A stretch of 64,000 bases of DNA from Paenibacillus sp. V4I7 (GTDB taxonomy: Bacteria > Bacillota > Bacilli > Paenibacillales > NBRC-103111), in NCBI RefSeq assembly GCF_030817275.1, contig NZ_JAUSZD010000002.1, positions 1,736,001-1,800,000 of the forward strand, given 5' to 3'. Below are positions 28,034-36,800 of this stretch, piece after piece (positions within the stretch are counted from its first letter, which is position 1; every line of letters starts with the position of its first letter). The notes beneath the pieces were generated by a model that saw nothing but the letters and a program-made list of their open reading frames with translations, had not been told where the DNA came from and made no database searches. Position numbers and translations under genes: made by a program.

Positions 28034-28534
28034 TTGAGATATACAGTGCAGTATATACCTCTAAGTAAGATTAAGCCGGAAAATATCGCTGCTAAGACCT
28101 CACTAAGAAATAAGGAGTTTAAAAAAGTTGCGCAAGACCTAATGCATCTGTTGATTGTGCGTAAAAGCAGAAAAGAAGGTGGTTACGTTATCCTAGGCGG
28201 ACATCATCATTTCGATTTCCTCAAAAAGCATACAAAAAAAAGTTCAGCTGTATGTCTTGTAGATGAAAGAAAGATTTCTGCAAGTGTAGGATCACTGATT
28301 AATCGCTTCAGGAAACGACCACTACCCTATGATATTCCTGACATCTCACCGGATCGGATTGCAGTTAACAGCTGGGCTATCATTCGTACTTTTTTGAAAA
28401 GGGAGCCTCGATTTCGAAGGCTTTCCCGAAGACAGCAATTGAAGGTACTTCGGCTTGGTATTCAATATAGGAAAACAACGATACAATCCATGCAAGCAAA
28501 AGTAGAAGATCTCTTAAAAAAGATTGTGAACTGA
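28034..28534 (+). CDS. ParB-like N-terminal domain protein of unknown role
   Basis: A 166-aa basic protein. The N-terminal 90 residues resemble a ParB/Srx-type fold: VQYIPLSKIKPENI, a helix with a run of Lys, then VILGGHHHFDFLKKHTKK, comparable to the box with G-x-H/x-R-x-x-A-h of ParB domains but with His-rich residues. The C-terminal half is rich in Arg and Lys (FRRLSRRQQLKVLRLGIQYR) and may bind nucleic acid. TTG 28034 is the start, with AGGAGGGG five bases before it. There is no ParA or DNA-segregation gene nearby, so this is a solitary protein of the kind found in Bacillales. Function is unknown. Confidence 0.65.
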   Translation: MRYTVQYIPLSKIKPENIAAKTSLRNKEFKKVAQDLMHLLIVRKSRKEGGYVILGGHHHFDFLKKHTKKSSAVCLVDERKISASVGSLINRFRKRPLPYDIPDISPDRIAVNSWAIIRTFLKREPRFRRLSRRQQLKVLRLGIQYRKTTIQSMQAKVEDLLKKIVN

Positions 28535-28583
28535 TGAGACAAAACGAACAGGGAAATTAGTTGAATAAAGTAAGATAAAAACG

Positions 28584-28614
28584 AGAAAGGAGCTACCGCA
28601 GCTCCTTTCTTTTT
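28584..28614. terminator. Bidirectional terminator
   Basis: Perfect 11-bp stem AGAAAGGAGCT / AGCTCCTTTCT around a five-base loop with T-runs in both directions. It serves the ParB-like gene and the convergent NUDIX gene. Confidence 0.88.
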
Positions 28615-28626
28615 CACGAACATGGT

Positions 28627-29028
28627 TTATGAAAGCAACTTCATCTCACTTAATTTATCAAAAATGATTTGGCAAACCGGAGATACACGATCCCGGTCCT
28701 TATAGGTTAACCAGACCAATTCATCTATTTCAGAAGCTGGACGCAGCTCTCCTTCAAAATCCGCCGTATAACATGTCATTTTTACTTGCGTACCTTCCGT
28801 TTTACCATGAGCTTGAGCTTCAAACGTCCCAAAATGCAAGACGGTTTCTGGCTTTATTCGAACGGATAATTCCTCTTCAATTTCACGTAAAAGAGTTTCG
28901 ATATCGGTTTCATTAGGTTCCCTTTTTCCTCCAGGTAAATAAGAGGTATCTTTTCCTTTGGAACGAGCGCCTAATATTTGACCATCAACAACGTATATCC
29001 ATGCAATTTTATCTATTAATGTAGTCAT
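28627..29028 (-). CDS. NUDIX hydrolase
   Basis: A 133-aa NUDIX-fold pyrophosphohydrolase. The Nudix box (G-x5-E-x7-REUxEExGU) is present at about residues 33-55: GGKREPNETDIETLLREIEEE. In the last part of the motif Leu replaces the usual Gly (EELSV). Family members hydrolyse nucleoside diphosphates linked to another moiety, often as house-cleaning enzymes. ATG at 29028 follows AGGGAG. Monocistronic, convergent with the ParB-like gene. Confidence 0.88.
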   Translation of the reverse strand: MTTLIDKIAWIYVVDGQILGARSKGKDTSYLPGGKREPNETDIETLLREIEEELSVRIKPETVLHFGTFEAQAHGKTEGTQVKMTCYTADFEGELRPASEIDELVWLTYKDRDRVSPVCQIIFDKLSEMKLLS

Positions 29029-29236
29029 CTAGTACTCCCTAATCTTATTTTTCTGAAATTATAGCATAACGGCATACAAGAGTGTACTCATTGATCAAGG
29101 CGCTGCGGTCTGTTGACGATAAGTGAAGGAGCGGGAGATTAGTTTGGAAAAAGGTATTTCAACAAATTAAAACGAAATAGAATATAGTGTAGAAGGGGAT
29201 GGAAATGGATTAACGAGTGCCATGTCGTATGGCCTA

Positions 29237-29275
29237 ATAAAAGAGGTCAACCAGTAAAAACAGGCTGACCTCATA
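29237..29275 (-). terminator. Terminator of the pentapeptide-repeat gene
   Basis: On the minus strand GAGGTCAGCC... pairs with ...GGTTGACCTC (stem arms 29266-29272 and 29243-29249 plus inner pairs) and is followed by CTTTTATT. Confidence 0.65.
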
Positions 29276-29285
29276 ACACGATATT

Positions 29286-30164
29286 CTATGCTTTGATTTT
29301 GGACCAGTGTGTTGGTCGAGTGAGCGATGGTGACAACTTCGTGTTGCCATCGCCCTTCGCCGCGTTGAGTTGGGCTTGGGTGAGAAAGATACTATCGGTG
29401 AGATTGGCGCCGCTAAGGTCAGCGTCCCGGAAATCAGCCCCGATGAGGTCAGCCACTCTCAGGTCGGCACCTTTGAGGTTAGCTGCGATAAGGTAGGCCC
29501 CTCTCAAGTTAGCGCCTCTCAGGTCGGCGCCTTTCAGATTGGCCCCGATAAGGTCTGCACCTCGACCGTAGGTCTTCTGATTCCCAGCGAGGTTCTTCAG
29601 CTTGCGTAGGGTTTCGGCTCGCACGAGCTCGCTCGTCCGTAGAAGCAGAACATTGACATTGGCTCGGTGTGCTACCACGTCCAGTTCCATAAGAGAGTCG
29701 GCACTGAGGTGAGTGAGGCGTTCCGTTTCTTCGAGCGCTAAGCTGAGTTCACCGCGGATAGGACGGGACGGTTGCAATGTTAGTGCTTCGGTCAGATACC
29801 AGAGCAGCTCATGGAGTTGACGCATGATCGGGAACACCTCGAACATTTGCTTTGCGGACCCTGGAACTTGACGCCAATCATTTCCGCCGAAGGTGACATG
29901 GGAAACCTTTTGCCCCGCGCCGAAGCAGTCATACACCGTACAACCTCGAAAGCCCAGCTGCCTGAGGTTGTTGTGGACGCCGCAGCGGAAGTCCGACTGC
30001 AGGTTGGGGCAGGGCTGGCCAGCGTCTTTGTTGATTGCGAAGTCTGACGAAGCTGCGTAGGGCAGTGCGACACAGCACAAGCCGAAGCAATTCTCGCAGT
30101 CAGATTGCAGACTGAGAGGATTCTTGCCGTTTAAAGTTTCTGCATATTCGTGATCCTCAGACAA
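29286..30164 (-). CDS. Pentapeptide-repeat protein with N-terminal cysteine cluster
   Basis: A 292-aa protein. Residues 20-75 hold eight cysteines in the pattern CENCFGLCC, then CPN, RCGV, GCTVYDC, which looks like a metal-binding domain (compare YkgJ-type Cys clusters). Residues 80-205 are helical. Residues 205-265 are about twelve A(D/N)LxG pentapeptide repeats ([19 protein letters not shown]), forming a right-handed beta helix. TTG at 30164 is the start, with AAGGAGGC seven bases before. Its base composition is markedly more GC-rich than the neighbours and it is flanked by AT-rich spacers, suggesting transfer from a high-GC, perhaps actinobacterial, donor. Function unknown. Confidence 0.8.
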   Translation of the reverse strand: MSEDHEYAETLNGKNPLSLQSDCENCFGLCCVALPYAASSDFAINKDAGQPCPNLQSDFRCGVHNNLRQLGFRGCTVYDCFGAGQKVSHVTFGGNDWRQVPGSAKQMFEVFPIMRQLHELLWYLTEALTLQPSRPIRGELSLALEETERLTHLSADSLMELDVVAHRANVNVLLLRTSELVRAETLRKLKNLAGNQKTYGRGADLIGANLKGADLRGANLRGAYLIAANLKGADLRVADLIGADFRDADLSGANLTDSIFLTQAQLNAAKGDGNTKLSPSLTRPTHWSKIKA

Positions 30165-30356
30165 TGTTTGGCCTCCTTCCGCTACACCATATTCTCATAC
30201 TTGTCACGTTTCATCGTCAAGACTATGGGATGGTCATAGAATGTTATTTTATGTATGAAAAATGAATATTTCTACAATTCTATTATAGTATTACTGAATA
30301 TTTTTTCTGTCAATCCTTGCCTGTGACTAGGAGTTAAAACGAAGGAGTAGATAACT

Positions 30357-30953
30357 ATCCGCAATAATTGGTTCGTTAATAATTATGATAGATTAATGAA
30401 ACCCTTGGAGACTAAAAGATTTATAGATATCCGCTCCGAGTTAATTAACAAAGCAAAGGGAGAAGTTTTGGAAATCGGAAGCGGAACAGGAATTAATTTC
30501 AGCTTCTATAAGGACGTATCTGTAACAGCAATTGAACCGAATCCAGTTCTAAGGAAGGCCTCGTATGAGCGAGCTTACGAAGCTAAAATGCCTATCCATG
30601 TAATTGAAGGTAATGCTGAACAATTGCCATTTGCAGATCATTCATTTGATACTGTGGTTGGGACTCTAGTTTTATGTACGATACCAAATCCAGTAAAAGC
30701 GATTAGAGAAATTAGTAGAGTGTGTAAACCTACTGGAACAATTTTATTATTTGAGCATATCCGACATGAAAATAGCCTATTGGGAAAGATACAAGATCTC
30801 CTGACACCGATATGGAAGAGAGCTTGTGATGGGTGTCATTTGAATAGAGATACAATTCACTTACTGAGACAAGAAGAGTTAGAAATAATTGACATAAAAA
30901 AACATGTAGGAAACATTTTCATAACTGTTGAAGCTAGAAAAAAACAGAAGTGA
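30357..30953 (+). CDS. Class I SAM-dependent methyltransferase with apparent ATC start
   Basis: A small-molecule methyltransferase with motif I GEVLEIGSGTG, motif II AIEPNP, GNAEQLPFADHSFDTVVG and CKPTGTILLFEH. Translation from the first ATG (30396) gives 185 aa, but no ribosome binding site precedes it. The frame extends upstream to a stop at 30348-30350, coding IRNNWFVNNYDRLM, which matches the usual beginning of this family. GAAGGAG (30341-30347) sits nine bases before ATC 30357, so an ATC start (198 aa) is proposed; the alternative is a mutated or misread ATG. Substrate unknown. Confidence 0.75.
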   Translation: MRNNWFVNNYDRLMKPLETKRFIDIRSELINKAKGEVLEIGSGTGINFSFYKDVSVTAIEPNPVLRKASYERAYEAKMPIHVIEGNAEQLPFADHSFDTVVGTLVLCTIPNPVKAIREISRVCKPTGTILLFEHIRHENSLLGKIQDLLTPIWKRACDGCHLNRDTIHLLRQEELEIIDIKKHVGNIFITVEARKKQK

Positions 30954-31095
30954 GTATCCGTGGATTCTGTGTAACCATGTTAATTGATTCATAATATTAA
31001 TTTATTTTTTGGAAATCCCAACTTTAATAAAGGGTTTTTTCCATTAGAGACGAATAAGCTACAATCACTTGTTTGAGATAAGGGGATGTTTACTC

Positions 31096-32505
31096 TTGAT
31101 ATTGAAAGAACATCTAATCGATTCCTTTATGAATTTAACCTCAGACGGAATTGTTATCGTTGATGTGAATGGAAAAGTGTTAGAGGTAAATAAGAAGTTT
31201 GAAGAATTACATGGCTGGACAAGAGAAGAAGTAATCGGGAAAATATTGCCGATGACTCCTGATAAATATAAGGAAGATGCTCTTCGGCTATATCAGTCCT
31301 TAATAGATGGGGGTCAAAGCTCGGATTTCGAAGCGTTAAAACTAAGAAAAGATGGTTCAACCTTTTATGCAAATGTGACGGTCTCACCAATGAAAGATAA
31401 CGAAGGAGTTGTTATTGGGTTTATTGGTGTGGAAAGGGATATTAGTGAAAAGAAAAGAGCGGATGAGGAGCTTTTAGAAAGAGAAAAACAATTTCGAAGG
31501 TTGATTAAACTTAATCCAGAACCCATTGCTCTGCATAACGATGGTTTCATCCAGTTTGTGAATGATGCCTGTTGTAAGCTGTTTGGTGGCGTTTCTTCAG
31601 ATGACTTTAAGGGAAAACCAGTATATGATTTTTTCTGTATAAGTGCCAAGGAATTCATTCAAGAGCGGCTTCAGTATGTGATGCAGTCTGATTCTTATAC
31701 GGAGTTTATGGAGATAAAGCTGCGGAAATTAGATGGAACTTTTTTTGATGCTGAAATATCCTCCATTTATGTCCACAAAAACATGGGGGTTCCTGTCATA
31801 CAGACCGTGATTCGTGATCTCACGGAGCGCAAAAAGTCTGAAGAAGCCATTATTAGATCAGAAAAACTGTCGCTCATCGGTCAATTGGCAGCTGGGATTG
31901 CACATGATATACGTAATCCTTTAACCTCCTTGAAAGGTTTTGTGAAATTACTAAAGGCCAAAAATACAGACTACGTGGATGTCATGTTGGAAGAATTAGA
32001 ACATATTAACTATGTTGTTAATGAATTTATGACTCTGGCTAAACCACATCTGAATTGTTACATGGAGAGTACATCCCTAGGACTTGTCAAAAGTGTGGTT
32101 GGTTTTCTGCAGCCTCATGCTCATCTCTATAACGTTCAAATACATATTGACATGGATCCAGACATACCAGCCATTTATTGTAACCCTGATCAAATCAAGC
32201 AGGTTTTAATAAATATTTTAAAGAATGCAATTGAATCTATGCCGAATGGGGGATTAATTCAAATTGCTATCCGAAATCCAATCAATCAAGGTGTGATGAT
32301 CCGCATCGAAGATCAAGGTGTAGGCATTTCTGGAGAGAGATTATCCCAGCTAGGGGAGCCTTTTTATACGACAAAAGTGAATGGTACAGGTTTAGGGCTT
32401 ATGGTTTGCAAACGAATAATCGAGGGACATGGAGGCAAATTGTTAATTCAAAGTAAAATTAATCAGGGTACTGCCGTGGAAATCGAATTGCCTTTTAATA
32501 AATAG
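31096..32505 (+). CDS. PAS-PAS sensor histidine kinase (sporulation-kinase-like)
   Basis: A roughly 469-aa soluble kinase. Two PAS domains (about residues 5-120 and 130-250; VNGKVLEVNKKFEELHGW, FQGKP-like region and GFIGVERDISEKKRADE at the first domain's end) lead to HisKA with the phosphoacceptor His in GIAHDIRNPLTSLKGF and HATPase_c (NAIESMPNGG, EDQGVGIS, GTGLGLMVCKRI). This order matches KinA/KinE-type kinases that feed the Spo0F phosphorelay. TTG 31096 is proposed from the position of AAGGGG; other TTGs at 31069 and 31102 are possible. No regulator gene is adjacent, as usual for phosphorelay kinases. Confidence 0.82.
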   Translation: MILKEHLIDSFMNLTSDGIVIVDVNGKVLEVNKKFEELHGWTREEVIGKILPMTPDKYKEDALRLYQSLIDGGQSSDFEALKLRKDGSTFYANVTVSPMKDNEGVVIGFIGVERDISEKKRADEELLEREKQFRRLIKLNPEPIALHNDGFIQFVNDACCKLFGGVSSDDFKGKPVYDFFCISAKEFIQERLQYVMQSDSYTEFMEIKLRKLDGTFFDAEISSIYVHKNMGVPVIQTVIRDLTERKKSEEAIIRSEKLSLIGQLAAGIAHDIRNPLTSLKGFVKLLKAKNTDYVDVMLEELEHINYVVNEFMTLAKPHLNCYMESTSLGLVKSVVGFLQPHAHLYNVQIHIDMDPDIPAIYCNPDQIKQVLINILKNAIESMPNGGLIQIAIRNPINQGVMIRIEDQGVGISGERLSQLGEPFYTTKVNGTGLGLMVCKRIIEGHGGKLLIQSKINQGTAVEIELPFNK

Positions 32506-32515
32506 AGCTAGAACT

Positions 32516-32560
32516 AAAAACCGACTCTCCCGCATAAGCTGCGTAAAGAGCCGGTTTTAT
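32516..32560 (+). terminator. Terminator after the PAS kinase
   Basis: AAACCG-A-CTCT pairs with AGAG-C-CGGTTT, with an inner CGCA/TGCG stem, followed by TTTATTATT. Confidence 0.7.
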
Positions 32561-32587
32561 TATTCCTGTGTCATCGTGGCAAACACT

Positions 32588-33187
32588 TTAAGCTTTAGAC
32601 TGGGCAGCTTCCTCTGCCTGTTCTGCAGCTGGTTCAACCACCTCGTCAAGCTTCTGCATGCCAAGTATCGTGACCAGAATAGTTTCTGGATCACTTAAGA
32701 CTTCAACATGCTTGGGAACTTTAAGATCAGCGATGGTTATATGTTCGCCGATATTGAGCTTACTAATATCAATGGCGAGATGTTCCGGCAGCTTGTTCGG
32801 CATACAGCGGATCATGACCTCATGAGTTTCTATTTGGAGAATGCCGCCTTCCTTGGTGCCCTTAGCTTCCCCCGTGAAATGGACGGCAATCGATGTATCA
32901 AGCTGTTCTTTCATATTAATTTGAAGAAAATCAATATGCAGTAATTGACCCGTCAAGCAATCCTTCTGGACTTGATGGACGATTACCGGGTGTTTGGTTT
33001 TGGACGGCAGGGTAACATGAAGGATGGCATGAGGATTGCGTTTCAGTGATGCGCGGATTTCTTTTTCCGGGACAGTAACATGTTCGGAATCCATACGTGA
33101 GCTGTACACCACAGCAGGAATATGCCCCTCAGCTCGCAGCTTCTTTACAGGACCTGATCTTTCGGATAGTAAAATCGTTGTAGACAT
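32588..33187 (-). CDS. 50S ribosomal protein L25/general stress protein Ctc
   Basis: A 199-aa long-form L25 (TL5/Ctc). The N-terminal 5S-rRNA-binding domain spans about residues 1-90 (ERSGPVKKLRAEGHIPAVVY; LHIDFLQINM) and a C-terminal beta domain covers 95-180 (GEAKGTKEGGILQIETHEV, LPEHLAIDIS), followed by a Glu/Ala-rich tail. ATG 33187 follows GGAGGTG; longer frames would add 17 residues. In bacilli ctc lies next to pth and is a SigB-controlled stress gene; here it stands alone between a kinase gene and a small unknown gene. If the genome has another L25 copy, this may be a paralogue. Confidence 0.9.
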   Translation of the reverse strand: MSTTILLSERSGPVKKLRAEGHIPAVVYSSRMDSEHVTVPEKEIRASLKRNPHAILHVTLPSKTKHPVIVHQVQKDCLTGQLLHIDFLQINMKEQLDTSIAVHFTGEAKGTKEGGILQIETHEVMIRCMPNKLPEHLAIDISKLNIGEHITIADLKVPKHVEVLSDPETILVTILGMQKLDEVVEPAAEQAEEAAQSKA

Positions 33188-33350
33188 GTGTTGCACCTCC
33201 GTTGCATTTGTAGAGCGGCTTTCAGCCCTAATAGTCATTTACCCGATAAATGGTGCATTGAAACAGGGTGGAGTTAGGAAAATTTTTCGTTTTGGGCTTC
33301 TTTATCTCTTCATATGATAGTAAAATAGAGGACAAGAGGAGGATTGATAA

Positions 33351-33644
33351 ATGATGAGTGCACTGAAGAGTTTCACTGATTCAGATCAACAAATTTCGTT
33401 AGAGTTAAGAGATGATCATTTAACTGTGCTTCGTTTCTACGGTGAAACATCCATTTACCCTTTCAAAAGTATTTCTCTTGCCTCTGAGCCTATTCCAGAA
33501 TATCCACTTAATCGTGTGGCGTTAACGGTTATTGATTTCAACACTGGTGTAACCGATTTCAAATTTTCTTCTAGTAAAAATGATTTTGAGATATTCGTCC
33601 AAAAGCTGATCGAAATCCATAGTGAATTTATTCCGAACCACTAG
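33351..33644 (+). CDS. Small conserved hypothetical protein
   Basis: A 97-aa acidic soluble protein (96 if ATG 33354 is used) behind AAGAGGAGG. No domain is recognised. It has alternating short strands (ISLELRDDHLTVLRFYGE, RVALTVIDFNTGVTDFKFS) and a C-terminal helix (FEIFVQKLIEIHSEF), which suggests a small alpha/beta fold. It is divergent from the L25 gene and ends in a terminator, so it is its own transcript. Confidence 0.6.
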   Translation: MMSALKSFTDSDQQISLELRDDHLTVLRFYGETSIYPFKSISLASEPIPEYPLNRVALTVIDFNTGVTDFKFSSSKNDFEIFVQKLIEIHSEFIPNH

Positions 33645-33670
33645 TTTATTTGGTAATAGTTGAATCTACC

Positions 33671-33705
33671 AAGGACAGACGTTCCCAATCGTTCTGTCCT
33701 TTTTG
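33671..33705 (+). terminator. Terminator after the small hypothetical gene
   Basis: AAGGACAGA (33671-33679) pairs with TCTGTCCTT (33693-33701), extended by ACG/CGT, followed by TTTT. Confidence 0.85.
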
Positions 33706-33829
33706 TATTTGCTTTTGCAAGCATATTATTGTTCCTTTTTCGCTCAAAAAAGAGGGGGTTTGTCGTAATTTGTAGAATATATACTTCTGAACGTGATACA
33801 TAGTCTCAACCAAAGAGAGGGCTCGCCAC

Positions 33830-36800
33830 ATGCAATGGATTCGGAACGCTAAAATAAATTACAAGCTGATCTTTATGATTGTACTGCCAATGTTGGGATT
33901 GTTATATTTCTCCTCCAATGCCATTTATGAAAAAGTAAAAGAGCTGTCAGAACTGAACAGGCTGCAGACACTGGTTACTACGGAAATCTACATCAATGAT
34001 CTAATTCATGAAATTCAGAAGGAGCGGAGCCTTTTATCAGGTTACTTTGAAGATAAAACGGTTACGCGTCAACTAGTCGATCAACGTAAGTTTACCGAAG
34101 ATAAGACAAGTGCTTTTCGTGAGCAATTAAGATCATTGAACACATCCGTTTTGGGTGATAAGTTTAAGCAAAATGCAAATAATGCGGTAAGCAAGCTAGA
34201 CCAAATGGTGATTCTTAGAACACAACTTGATCAGGGGAAAGCCAATGAGAATGAAACACTCTCTTTTTATATGGAAACGATAAACAGTCTCTTTGATATG
34301 ATGCAAAACACAAACGAAATAAGCTCGAATAAACAAATTTCAAACATGGTTAATTCCTATATTCTGTTTTCCAAAAGTAAGTTTGCCGTAAGTAGGGAGC
34401 GCTCCTTATTATTTCATGTTTTTTCCTTGAATCGTGCGGATTTAAATGATTTTGAACAGATCGGTGTGTTAGAGAACGAACAATTGCTTTATTATAAGGA
34501 ATCCAAATTACTCGCATCAGAGGCAGCGCAACAACTCTACCAGGAGACGGTGAAAGGACAAGCCATTAACGAAGTTGACCGTCTCATTCGGCTAGTTCTG
34601 CAAACGGAACCTGGGAAAGCGCTCGGAGTAGACTCACAGCAATGGTACAACGTAGCAACACAAGAAGTGGATCTTCTTAAAGAGGTTGAGGATGGACTTT
34701 CGACAGAATTAATTCAAAGCATGGAAATCATCAAAAAGAGTACCACGCAATCCTTGATTGGAGTAGCCATTTTTAACGTCATTATTCTAATCCTCTCATT
34801 TTTGGTAATCGTTTTGATTTCGAGAATGCTTTTATCTCAAATCCGGCTGCTTAAGAGATCGACAGAGCTCATTCTGACCGGAGTCACCGATATTCATCTG
34901 GATGTTCAATCGAAGGATGAATTTGGCGAGCTGATGGAAGCTTTCAATCAGATGGTTGCTAGCTTTAAAGAGGTCATAACTCAGGCAGATCGCATTTCAT
35001 TAGGTGAATATGAGCAGACGATTGTTCCTCGTTCAGATCGAGATCAGCTGAGTGTGGCATTAATTCGAATGCTGACCTCTTTAAAAGAAACAACCGCTGA
35101 AAATGAGCGGCAATTCTGGTTGAAAACACAGTTAGCTCGTTTGACGGGGCTTGCACAAGGTGTTACAAGTGTACAGCAGCTAGTGGGCATGCTTATATCA
35201 GAAATATCGCGTCTTGTCGGAGCAGGTCAAGGCATTATCTATTTGAAAGAGATGCAATCCAGTGAGAATCAATCCAATGAATATGTCATGCTCGGCAGCT
35301 ATGCCTTTAAAGAAAGAAAGAACGTAGCCAATCGGGTTCGACCTGGTGAAGGTCTAGTAGGTCAATGTATTCTTGAGAAAAAGCCTATCTTGCTATCGAA
35401 TGTGCCAGGCGATTATATACACATACAATCAGGTCTCGGGGAATCGAAACCTTTCCAAATCGTCGTTCTTCCTATCCTCTTCGAGGAGGACGTGTTGGCC
35501 GTTATAGAGCTGGCCTCTTTTAAACCATTTACAGGCATAGAGCACGAATTATTGGAACAACTATCCGATACACTAGGCGTTGTCATTCAAGCCGCTAACA
35601 GCCGTCAGAAGACGGAAGCTTTATTGCGTGAATCCCAATTGTTAACGGAAGAACTTCAAACACAACAGGAAGAACTGCGCACAGCCAATGAAGAATTGGA
35701 AGAACAGACGCTGATGCTGAAGCAATCCGAAGAAAAGATGCGAATCCAAAGTGAGGAACTTCAGGCAATTAATGAAGAACTTGAAGAAAAAACGAACTAT
35801 TTGGAAGTGCAAAAAGCCGACATCGAAAAGCAAAATGCCTTTATTCAATTATCAAAGCAGGATTTAGAAGAAAAAGCGAAGGAATTGGAGCTAGCGAGTC
35901 AGTACAAATCGGAGTTTTTGGCCAATATGTCGCATGAACTCCGGACGCCACTTAACAGCTTGCTGATTTTATCTAAATCATTATCCTCTAATGAAGATGG
36001 TAATTTAAATGAAGATCAAATTGAGTCGGCTAAGATTATCCATAGTGGCGGCTTGGATTTATTGACTTTAATTAACGACATTTTGGATTTATCCAAAGTG
36101 GAAGCGGGTAAATTGGACATCCAAATGGAAGAAGTGAGGCTGGACGATTTACTTCAGTCCATCCGTTACCAATTTAATCCAGTAGCCAAACAAAAGGGCC
36201 TTTCGTTTATTTTAAAAATGGACGATCAAATTCCGGAAATCGTGACGACAGATGGTCAGCGTACCGAACAAATCCTGAAAAACCTTTTATCCAATGCATT
36301 TAAGTTTACGGCTTCCGGTAGCGTTACGGTTGAGATCGCGCGTGCCGGAAAAGGAACGGCTTACCAAAATAAATATCTGGAAGAAAATGGGGCTTTAGCT
36401 TTAACTGTAACCGATACGGGAATTGGTATTCCTGCTAGTAAACAGCAAGCTATATTCGAAGCTTTTCAGCAGGCGGATGGTACGACGAGTCGCAAATATG
36501 GAGGAACGGGCCTTGGTTTAACCATTTCTAGAGAGTTGGCTAAGCTATTGGGTGGCGAAATTCATATGCGAAGTACCGAAGGGAAAGGCAGCAGCTTTAC
36601 GCTTTATCTCCCGCTCGGAAGAGCAGCTAATACTGAAATCTCAGAGCCAAAAAGTACGTCGATAAAAGCTGAAGTTGCAGAATCGGTCGATTCTCTACAG
36701 TTTTTAAGTGAATCTTTGATTGCAAGCACCATTGAAGATCATCTTCAAGTGGCTCAGGCGGCAAAAACGTTCTTGCCTGACGATCGCTTGCATCTGAGGA

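Noticed and set aside
29293..29609. Two plus-strand reading frames rich in Ser, Val and Ala
   Set aside because: They are antisense to the pentapeptide repeats; periodic codons create open frames on the other strand.
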